NCBI GenBank assembly: GCA_025058955.1
Contig: JANXDV010000017.1
Span: 4,969-18,083 of the forward strand
DNA: 13,115 nt
DNA from: Archaeoglobaceae archaeon
GTDB lineage: Archaea; Halobacteriota; Archaeoglobi; Archaeoglobales; Archaeoglobaceae
Direction: 5' to 3'
Shown: positions 6,139-12,356 of the stretch, piece by piece
How positions within the stretch are numbered: position 1 is the first letter of the stretch
How the letters are laid out: each line of letters begins with the position of its first letter
Made by a program: the position numbers and the translations under genes
The notes under the pieces: generated by a model
The model's input: the letters and a program-made list of their open reading frames with translations, nothing else
What the model was told of the DNA's origin: nothing
Databases searched by the model: none

Positions 6139-7535
6139 ATGCCATAATGGTCGGGGGAACTACAAGCAGTTCAGGAAAATCTCTTTTAACGATGGCTTTA
6201 TGCAGGATTCTCGCTAAAAAAGGTTACGAAGTAGCACCTTTTAAAGCCCAGAACATGAGTCTGAACTCATTTGTAACGAAGAATGGCAAGGAGATTGCAA
6301 TAGCTCAAGCGATGCAGGCTTTTGCAGCTGGAATTGAGCCAGACGAGAGAATGAATCCCATTCTGCTGAAACCAAAGGGGAACTTTATTTCACAGCTCGT
6401 TGTGCTGGGTGAAGCGGTTGGAGACATAGATTCGAGGGAATACTACAAGAAGATCCCGGAGCTTAAGAAAGTTGTTGAAAAAGCTTATGACAGCCTTTCT
6501 GAGGAATACGAGATCATAGTGATCGAAGGTGCTGGTGGAATGGCTGAGATCAACCTTTACGATAGAGATCTTGCAAACGTCCACATCGCAAGATATGCAA
6601 AGCCCGCAATAGTAATTATTGGCGACATAGAGCGGGGTGGAGTGTTTGCATCGCTCTACGGAACTTACAAGCTTTTGCCAGAAGATCTAAGGGAAATGGT
6701 AGCGGGTTTCGTGATAAACCGACTTCGTGGCTATGAGGATTTTCTTGCAAATGGAATAAAGAAGCTTGAAGAGCTGTGCAATGTTCCAGTGCTTGGAGTT
6801 ATACCATTTCTGAACTCGGAATTTCCTTCAGAGGATTCTCTAAACATCGAAGAATGGAAAGGTTCTGGATTGGTTGGAATTGTTAGGCTTCCAAGAATTT
6901 CGAACTTCACAGACTTCGAGCCATTGAGAAAGATTGCGAGCTTTGTAGAGCTAAATGAAAAACCAGATTGCGAAATTTTAATTCTTCCGGGTAGCAAGGA
7001 TACGATTGCAGATCTTAAAGCCTTGAAGTCCGCAAAGATCTATGAGCATATTCAAAAGATCGCTGGGAAAAAGCTGATCATCGGAATCTGCGGTGGTTAT
7101 CAAATGCTCGGAAAAGAGCTAATCGATTTTGGTGTAGAGCATGGCTTCGAGAGAGTTAAGGGACTTGGATTGCTTGAAGCGGAAACGAGGTTTGAGGAAT
7201 ACAAAAAGAGAACTGTGCAAGTTTCCAAAAAGGTTACGGGAGATGCTGAGATCATAAGGAGCATTAAAGGCGAGACCGTTTGGGGATACGAGATTCATAA
7301 AGGGATAACTTTTTCAAAAAAGCCGATCTTCGAAGACGACGGTTGCCAGAGCGATGATGGTATGTGTTGGGGCACATATCTTCACGGACTTTTCTGGAAC
7401 GAGAACTTGCTCAAGGCGGTTGAGAAATACTTAGGAGTGAAGCTTGAATTTAGCAACAAATTCGATCTTCTGGCAGAAGAGATTGAAAAAAGGTTAAATC
7501 TCTCCGCTCTGTTCTCTAAGATATCTGTAAGCTGA
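6135..7535 (+). CDS. cobQ: Cobyric acid synthase (CobQ/CbiP)
   Basis: Glutamine- and ATP-dependent amidation of the b, d, e and g side chains of adenosylcobyrinic acid diamide to give cobyric acid, in cobalamin synthesis. Numbering from this start (466 residues): P-loop GTTSSSGKS about 8-16, the signature PFKAQNMSLNS about 35-45, VIEGAGGMAEINL about 129-141, then a class I glutamine amidotransferase domain with nucleophile Cys319 in GICGGYQMLG, GYEIHKG (about 384-390) and GTYLHGLF with His417. I chose ATG 6135 because it gives the usual short lead into the P-loop and overlaps the ubiX stop as ATGA. ATGs at 6129 and 6147 are alternatives. No other cobalamin gene is present. The last 42 nt overlap the 3' end of trxB on the opposite strand. 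Confidence 0.95.
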   Translation: MNAIMVGGTTSSSGKSLLTMALCRILAKKGYEVAPFKAQNMSLNSFVTKNGKEIAIAQAMQAFAAGIEPDERMNPILLKPKGNFISQLVVLGEAVGDIDSREYYKKIPELKKVVEKAYDSLSEEYEIIVIEGAGGMAEINLYDRDLANVHIARYAKPAIVIIGDIERGGVFASLYGTYKLLPEDLREMVAGFVINRLRGYEDFLANGIKKLEELCNVPVLGVIPFLNSEFPSEDSLNIEEWKGSGLVGIVRLPRISNFTDFEPLRKIASFVELNEKPDCEILILPGSKDTIADLKALKSAKIYEHIQKIAGKKLIIGICGGYQMLGKELIDFGVEHGFERVKGLGLLEAETRFEEYKKRTVQVSKKVTGDAEIIRSIKGETVWGYEIHKGITFSKKPIFEDDGCQSDDGMCWGTYLHGLFWNENLLKAVEKYLGVKLEFSNKFDLLAEEIEKRLNLSALFSKISVS

Positions 7536-8405
7536 AAAAGCTGCAATTGCCCCATCACCACAGGCGGTGACGACTTGCTTTAGCGGATTGCTACAACAAT
7601 CCCCAGCGGCGAAAACACCTTTTACATTCGTTCTTTGCTCCTTGTCAACTTTTATGTATCCCATTGAATCCCTTTCAACACCAAGCTCTGCAACGAGCTC
7701 TGTTGCAGGTCGCATTCCGATTGCGATGAAAATTCCATCGGTTTCCAAAACCAATTCCTCTTTTTTGTCTCTAAGAAAGACTACAACTTTTTCAACCCTC
7801 TTGCTCCCCTCTATTTTCCTCAAATTTGCGTTCAAAATGGTCTCTATTCTCCTCTTAGAGATCTCCTCCAGTAAAGCCTTCTCAACTCTTAAAGGAGATC
7901 TCGAAACCAAAAAAACTTTGCAACCGAGATCGTGCAAGTAAATTGCATCGCTAACCGCTTCCTTTCCACTACCATAAACGATAACTCTTTTGCCCTTAAA
8001 GAAGTTTCCATCGCAGGTTGCGCAGTAGCTAACCCCTTTTCCAATAAAAGCATTCTCGCCTTCAACTCCCGCTTCACGATGCTTTCCACCAGTTGCTATA
8101 ATTACCGCCTTTGCTTCATATTCATTCTCCCCAATAAGCACGAAATTTTCGCCTTTTTTCAAGATCTTCTCGATCTTTTCCACCTTGCCTTCTGCTCCCG
8201 CTTTCAAAGCCTGCTGTTTCATCCGATCGAGCAAGTCCATACCACTCCCCTCAAAGCCAGGATAATTCTCGATCTTTCCAGCTAAGGAAAGCTGGGAAAC
8301 TGGATCAAAGGTTTCAAAGAAAACCGTTTTCAAACCATATCTTGCACAGTAGATCGCAGAAGTCAGCCCAGCTGGACCACCGCCGATTATTGCCACTTCA
8401 AACAT
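7494..8405 (-). CDS. trxB: Thioredoxin reductase-like flavoprotein with altered NAD(P)H site
   Basis: FAD-dependent disulfide reductase of the low-molecular-weight thioredoxin reductase type (303 residues, normal length). Visible: FAD-binding GGGPAG (about 8-13), IENYPGF, ATGGKHRE, the redox centre CATC (C128, C131), and the C-terminal FAD motif GVFAAGDC (about 263-270) with QVVTACGDGAIAA. The central nucleotide domain is unusual. The expected GGGxSA is GSGKEA (about 145-150), and the HRRxxxR motif that grips the NADPH 2'-phosphate is replaced by SRSPLR (about 168-173), keeping only part of the arginines. The electron donor may therefore not be NADPH (inference). There is no Shine-Dalgarno, and a TATA-like box lies about 25 nt upstream. 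It is divergent from the kinase-like gene. Confidence 0.93.
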   Translation of the reverse strand: MFEVAIIGGGPAGLTSAIYCARYGLKTVFFETFDPVSQLSLAGKIENYPGFEGSGMDLLDRMKQQALKAGAEGKVEKIEKILKKGENFVLIGENEYEAKAVIIATGGKHREAGVEGENAFIGKGVSYCATCDGNFFKGKRVIVYGSGKEAVSDAIYLHDLGCKVFLVSRSPLRVEKALLEEISKRRIETILNANLRKIEGSKRVEKVVVFLRDKKEELVLETDGIFIAIGMRPATELVAELGVERDSMGYIKVDKEQRTNVKGVFAAGDCCSNPLKQVVTACGDGAIAAFSAYRYLREQSGEI

Positions 8406-8426
8406 ACGCAGATCTCAATAAGGACT

Positions 8427-8434
8427 TAGATAAA
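8427..8434 (-). promoter_or_regulatory. trxB TATA-like box, probable leaderless promoter
   Basis: On the minus strand AAATTTATCTAAG contains TTTATCTA centred about 25 nt upstream of the trxB ATG, the normal TATA-to-start distance for a leaderless archaeal gene. The sequence between box and ATG has no GGTG-type Shine-Dalgarno. Confidence 0.45.
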
Positions 8435-8448
8435 TTTTTGGATAAATT
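8429..8448. repeat. Direct repeat GATAAATT x2 in the trxB / kinase-like divergent spacer
   Basis: GATAAATT occurs at 8429-8436 and again at 8441-8448, 12 bp apart, roughly one helical turn. One copy coincides with the trxB TATA-like box and the other abuts the kinase-like gene's AT-rich box. It may be two diverging promoter elements or an operator pair. In so AT-rich a spacer, chance is possible. Confidence 0.4.
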
Positions 8449-8453
8449 ATTAA
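8444..8453 (+). promoter_or_regulatory. TATA-like box of the kinase-like gene
   Basis: AAATTATTAA, centred about 20 nt before ATG 8468 and 29 nt before ATG 8477. No Shine-Dalgarno precedes either ATG. The spacing fits a leaderless or nearly leaderless message, slightly favouring 8477. Confidence 0.4.
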
Positions 8454-8467
8454 TACCTGTAAGAGCT

Positions 8468-9871
8468 ATGATAATCATGGACAATAGGATCTACATCGCG
8501 ATAACCTTAGGAGCTCTCTCGATTATTCTTCCTGCAATACGCCCTTTTTATCCAACTGAGCTTCTCACATGTTTCTACTTCCTTTCTGTTACACTATTTT
8601 CTCTCTTTATATCTTTCTTGATCTACCGTGCTTCGGAAGGAGAATCAAAGAAGTTTATGAAGGCTCTCAGTGTTGCCCTGATCTTTTACTTTACCTTCTT
8701 ACTGCTCATCACTTTCATGCTTTTGACTCACAATTTTAAATTCAGCTTTGAGCTTTTTATTCCCTATCTTCTGGTTTATGTTCCACTTCTAAGCTACGGA
8801 ACTCATAAATTTGCTCAGGAGATGGAATTCTTGACACCAAAACGTTTACTTCTGCCAGTATTGGTTTTGACATTGATGCTAATCATGATCCTTCCAGTTA
8901 GATTTGATCTTTTACTGCTCCTAATGATCTTGGATCTACTTTTGGTCTTCATTTTTCTCTCCCTATTTGCAATTTACTTTAATGCGGAGACATTTATTTA
9001 CTGGCTTATGGTCTCTCTTGCATTCTTTTTCCAACTTCCAGCAAAAGTTGTTCTAAACATTGCGAATTATGAGCTGGATTCCTTCTATAGTCTTCCTGCA
9101 ATTTTTTACAGCTTATCCAGTTCCACTTTTCTTTTGTCTCTCTACGAAGTTCACCGCAGAAAGGTGAAGGTTATAAACTTGAGAGAGCTTGAGGAGGATA
9201 GGAAAAGATGTTCTTTTCTTTTGGATAAGCTGAATGAATTAAAAGAGGCTTTCAGGCTCATGAACAATGCTCTGCGCTATGATGTTTTAAAGAGGTTACA
9301 AATCATCTCTGGATATGTTGAAAGTTATGAACTCACAAACGAGCCTGAGTTTCTAAAAAAGGCTGTTGAGAACGTGAAGAGATGCGGAGAGTATATAGAG
9401 AAGATCGGATCGCTTGAAAGAGTAATTAGTTCTGAAAATGTTCAGCTCAAGCCAATAGAAGTAAGAAAGGTCGTTGAAGAAGTGAAAGCGAGTTATGAGA
9501 TCCCGATCATAGTAAAAGGCTCCTGCACCGCAATTGCAGATGAAAATCTCAATTTGATCTTTGAAAATCTGATCGACAATGCGGTTCGCCACAGCGGAAC
9601 AGAGAGAGTAGAGGTGCTATTGAGCGAAATTGGAAGTGAAGCTGAGATCAGAGTAGTTGACTATGGCACTGGAATTCCTGAAAATATTAAAAAAGAGCTT
9701 TTCAAAGAAGTTCTCCGCTATGGTGAGACCGCTGGATTGGGATTGGGGCTTTATATCGTCAAGAAGCTCGTAGAGAAATACGGTGGAAAAGTCTGGGTTG
9801 AAGACACAAAACCAAAGGGAGCTACTTTCATTGTTAGGCTTAGAACTACTCGAACCTCAGAGCGTCAATAG
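8468..9871 (+). CDS. Multi-TM sensor histidine-kinase-like protein lacking the phosphoacceptor His
   Basis: Membrane sensor of 467 residues. Residues 1-228 hold about eight hydrophobic helices (near 8-24, 31-53, 67-88, 96-111, 127-143, 147-170, 175-198, 205-227), with no sizeable external or PAS domain, resembling multi-TM archaeal kinase N-termini. A helical dimerisation region follows (about 235-325), then a complete HATPase: N box LIFENLIDNAVRHSG (about 363-377, Asn371), G1 DYGTGIPE (about 398-405) and G2 GLGLGLYIVKKLVEKYGG (about 423-440). At the H box the sequence is LRYDVLKRLQIISGY, where archaeal kinases have LRHDxxNxL. Tyr271 replaces His, and there is no His anywhere between residues 230 and 374. 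ATP binding should be intact but classical autophosphorylation should not. ATG 8477 is an alternative start. No response regulator is adjacent. The 3' end overlaps the permease gene by 26 nt, tail to tail. Confidence 0.9.
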   Translation: MIIMDNRIYIAITLGALSIILPAIRPFYPTELLTCFYFLSVTLFSLFISFLIYRASEGESKKFMKALSVALIFYFTFLLLITFMLLTHNFKFSFELFIPYLLVYVPLLSYGTHKFAQEMEFLTPKRLLLPVLVLTLMLIMILPVRFDLLLLLMILDLLLVFIFLSLFAIYFNAETFIYWLMVSLAFFFQLPAKVVLNIANYELDSFYSLPAIFYSLSSSTFLLSLYEVHRRKVKVINLRELEEDRKRCSFLLDKLNELKEAFRLMNNALRYDVLKRLQIISGYVESYELTNEPEFLKKAVENVKRCGEYIEKIGSLERVISSENVQLKPIEVRKVVEEVKASYEIPIIVKGSCTAIADENLNLIFENLIDNAVRHSGTERVEVLLSEIGSEAEIRVVDYGTGIPENIKKELFKEVLRYGETAGLGLGLYIVKKLVEKYGGKVWVEDTKPKGATFIVRLRTTRTSERQ

Positions 9872-10970
9872 GTTCAAGTCTGCTTGCCTTCCAAGCGGGA
9901 TAAAGACCGCTAACCAATGATGTAAAAACGCCAATTGAGAAGCCAAGAAAGACGTAGCCGAGTGTTGCTAACTGGAATACGTATTTCGTCTCCCCCAAGA
10001 TCAGACTATTTATTCCGTAGCCAGCGATTATGCTGAGCAAAGAGCCAATGAGGCTTCCAATGAGTCCCAAGATCAGGGCTTCAAGCAGGAAGATCTTGAG
10101 AACCGTAATCCTATGAGCACCTATTGCTCTCATGATGCCTATTTCTTTTGTCCTTTCGATCGTTGACATTAGCATGATGTTTAAGATGCTAACACCTGCT
10201 ACAAGCAATGAAACGCTTGCGATCGCCATTAGGAATAAATTTATCTGGTTAAAAGCCTCTGATATTAGCTCAAGGATCCTCTTCATCTCAAAAACTGTCA
10301 CTTTTTCCTCTTTCGCATTCAATTTCTTTAAGATTTCCTCTTTTACTCTTGCAACATCCGAAAGATCCTCAACTTTCACGATTACACTTGAATAGCCTGC
10401 ATTGGAGATTTTTTCAAAGTTCTCTGGAGATAGAATTACTGCAAAATTTGGATTCACATCGTAACGCATTCCCGCATCTTCAAGGATCCCAATGATCTTG
10501 AATTCAACGCCATTGACGATTATCTTTGCCCCAGACTTTAGCTCGTAGAGCTTTGCAAAAGAGTTTCCAACGACACAACCTCTGCCGAGATCGATCGCTC
10601 CTTTCTCAACCTTAAACATCTCTTTAACATCAGATTCCTCCATTCCGTAGACGGTTGCATAAGTCCTTTCTTCTTTGATCTCTACAAGCAAGTATTCCGA
10701 CTTAACAGCGATCGCCCTCTCAATACCGCTGATCTTCTTGATCTTGTCTATGTCTCTCTCTTCTATGTATCTATAACCTTTCTGATAATTTGGACTGACT
10801 ATTAGCTCGTTAGCAACATCTTTGAAATTCTCAAGAACTGCAGACTTAAGACTTTCCCCAAAGATCCCGATAGCAGAGATCGCCATCACTCCGATCAGAA
10901 TTCCAACTATTGCAAGAATACTTCTAACCTTTGCCCTTTCCAAATTTCTCTTGGCAAGCTCGAAATACAT
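9846..10970 (-). CDS. ABC transporter permease, MacB/FtsX type
   Basis: Membrane subunit of the type VII (MacB/LolCE/FtsX) ABC family, 374 residues. Layout: amphipathic start MYFELAKRNLERAKVRS, TM1 about 17-37, a large extracytoplasmic domain about 40-240 (MacB_PCD type), then three TMs at about 243-267, 291-320 and 334-357. The coupling segment ERTKEIGIMRAIGAHR (about 272-287) and the closing YPAWKASRLEPIDALRFE are typical of the family. Such permeases work with a LolD/MacB-type ATPase and usually power mechanical work or export of lipids, peptides or proteins across or at the membrane. No ATPase gene is present here. It starts 4 nt after the surface-protein gene, whose stop lies within its Shine-Dalgarno (AAGTGATC), so the two are surely co-expressed. 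Confidence 0.93.
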   Translation of the reverse strand: MYFELAKRNLERAKVRSILAIVGILIGVMAISAIGIFGESLKSAVLENFKDVANELIVSPNYQKGYRYIEERDIDKIKKISGIERAIAVKSEYLLVEIKEERTYATVYGMEESDVKEMFKVEKGAIDLGRGCVVGNSFAKLYELKSGAKIIVNGVEFKIIGILEDAGMRYDVNPNFAVILSPENFEKISNAGYSSVIVKVEDLSDVARVKEEILKKLNAKEEKVTVFEMKRILELISEAFNQINLFLMAIASVSLLVAGVSILNIMLMSTIERTKEIGIMRAIGAHRITVLKIFLLEALILGLIGSLIGSLLSIIAGYGINSLILGETKYVFQLATLGYVFLGFSIGVFTSLVSGLYPAWKASRLEPIDALRFE

Positions 10971-10974
10971 TCGA

Positions 10975-12318
10975 TCACTTTCTTCTTGCCCTAAGCAATA
11001 AGTAGATCACGAATCCAATGACGAAAATAGAGGTGATGAATCCCACGTAGATCGGCATCGGGTTCGTTTCTATTTTCTCCATTTTTTCCGCTTTCAACTC
11101 TTCAGAGATCGAGAAATTATCACCCGCATCATTCCACCATGTAAGTGACAAGGTTACATTGGTGCATGAAATTTCAAGATCAAAGGTTTCGTAGTCCTTC
11201 GCTTCGATCTCTCCTATGTAGTAATCCGCTCTGCTCTCCTCGCAGAAAGCTGAAACTTTTGTATTCAAAGCACTTCTATGACCATAGTTTACGATCTCTC
11301 CAGAGATCTTGAGCTTCCCCATGCTTGGAGTTTTTTGCAAATTTATCATCTGTAAAACGTGGGAGTCTAAAACGTTCAAGGTAAGATACTCATACTTCTC
11401 ATACTCGTTTCCAAAGAAGTCTTTATACTTTATCTTTGCACTGATCTCCGAAATTCCCTTCTCCCTTGGACTGAAAATGAAATTCATGAGCTTTTTATCG
11501 TTGCTTGCGATCCGATCGATCTTCGAATTATTTTGTGAGAACTTTCCACTACCAAAAAGTTGAACTTCAAGCTTATAGATCTCATCACTCCTCAAATTCG
11601 TAATCTCAAGGCTTAAATTGACCGCTTCGCCTATGAAAAGAACGTCTTTTGATGGTTGTAAGTTTATTGCAATCCCCTTAGATGGTAAGTAGTCCGCTTT
11701 AATAACCCTCTCGATTTCATGGTAGCTTCTTCCATTATAGAAGGAGATCTTGAATTTCAAATTCTCCAATTCTTCGCCTAATCTGAAATTCAGCTCATTA
11801 ACACCAGTAAGGCTTCCAAGAAAGAATTTTTTTGGAGTTGCGTTGAAAAGAGCCTCAACTTGGATGTTTCTTAGCGTAACTGGTGAGGAGATCAAAAGTT
11901 TGGCATTGTTAACTTCGCCCCTGTAAAGCGGTGAAGAGAGTGAGAGATCAGGAAATTTGTCATCCACTATGAGTTCTATGCTTTGAGACAATGAGCCCTC
12001 GCTTGTTGAAACGATCATCTCACCATTCTGCCTACCAACAACCTGAGACTTCATAGAAACTTTCAAAGTGTAAATTGCTCCTGGAGAAAGATTGCCTACA
12101 CTCTGAATACTCGCTGGCTCAAACTCAATAGTCTTTGAAAAAAATGAGATCGAATTGATCTCCACACTGCTGGCTCCAGAATTTCTGATCGTGATAAAAC
12201 AGTCCGCATAACCATTGGGGAGCACAAGCTCAGGAGTGATCTCGTAGCTTATTGTCAAAGCATAAGCTGGGACTGCTAAAAGCATCGAAAGAGCTACAAT
12301 TATGCCAGTTAAACGCAT
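10975..12318 (-). CDS. Secreted, membrane-anchored surface protein (COG1361 / S-layer-like)
   Basis: A 447-residue exported protein. It has a signal peptide (MRLTGIIVALSMLLAVPAYA, cleavage near residue 20), an all-beta-looking ectodomain (about 21-420) and one C-terminal TM helix (about 422-442) with a basic cytoplasmic tail RARRK. The ectodomain reads as repeated Ig-like or NEW3-like beta sandwiches, for example units around LVLPNGYADCFITIRNSG, LFIGEAVNLSLEITNLRS and KISGEIVNYGHRS. Six N-x-S/T sequons (NLS, NAT, NLS, NNS, NVT, NFS) fit an outward-facing glycoprotein. I chose the ATG at 12318 because it starts the signal peptide exactly; a longer frame to 12450 would run into the kinase gene. 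It is paired with the MacB/FtsX-type permease 4 nt downstream, so it is probably its extracellular partner or substrate receptor (inference). Exact family not confirmed. Confidence 0.85.
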   Translation of the reverse strand: MRLTGIIVALSMLLAVPAYALTISYEITPELVLPNGYADCFITIRNSGASSVEINSISFFSKTIEFEPASIQSVGNLSPGAIYTLKVSMKSQVVGRQNGEMIVSTSEGSLSQSIELIVDDKFPDLSLSSPLYRGEVNNAKLLISSPVTLRNIQVEALFNATPKKFFLGSLTGVNELNFRLGEELENLKFKISFYNGRSYHEIERVIKADYLPSKGIAINLQPSKDVLFIGEAVNLSLEITNLRSDEIYKLEVQLFGSGKFSQNNSKIDRIASNDKKLMNFIFSPREKGISEISAKIKYKDFFGNEYEKYEYLTLNVLDSHVLQMINLQKTPSMGKLKISGEIVNYGHRSALNTKVSAFCEESRADYYIGEIEAKDYETFDLEISCTNVTLSLTWWNDAGDNFSISEELKAEKMEKIETNPMPIYVGFITSIFVIGFVIYLLLRARRK

Positions 12319-12333
12319 ATAGTAAATAAGAGG

Positions 12334-12356
12334 GGGAGTTAAAAACCTTTCCTCCC
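12334..12356. repeat. Inverted repeat GGGAG/CTCCC flanking a TATA-like box
   Basis: GGGAG at 12334-12338 pairs with CTCCC at 12352-12356 around a 13-base AT-rich centre containing the presumed TATA box of the surface-protein gene. It could be an operator for a dimeric repressor, or a short hairpin with the following T5 run (minus strand) ending the kinase transcript. Five-base arms are short, so this is tentative. Confidence 0.3.
12339..12347 (-). promoter_or_regulatory. TATA-like box for surface protein-permease operon, probable leaderless promoter
   Basis: The minus strand reads GGTTTTTAACTC, centred about 25 nt upstream of the ATG at 12318, with no Shine-Dalgarno in between. It lies just downstream of the PfkB-kinase stop codon, so the surface protein and permease probably form their own transcription unit. 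The T5 run may also help terminate the kinase transcript. Confidence 0.45.

Noticed and set aside
7567..8285. Two plus-strand open frames antisense to trxB
   Set aside because: Shadow frames of a strongly supported flavoprotein gene; serine/threonine-rich composition with no motif.
8342..8467. Upstream in-frame extension of the kinase-like gene (42 residues)
   Set aside because: It would overlap the 5' end of trxB on the other strand and cover both divergent promoter boxes. The extra residues are polar, unlike a sensor N-terminus, and the hydrophobic helices begin just after ATG 8468/8477.
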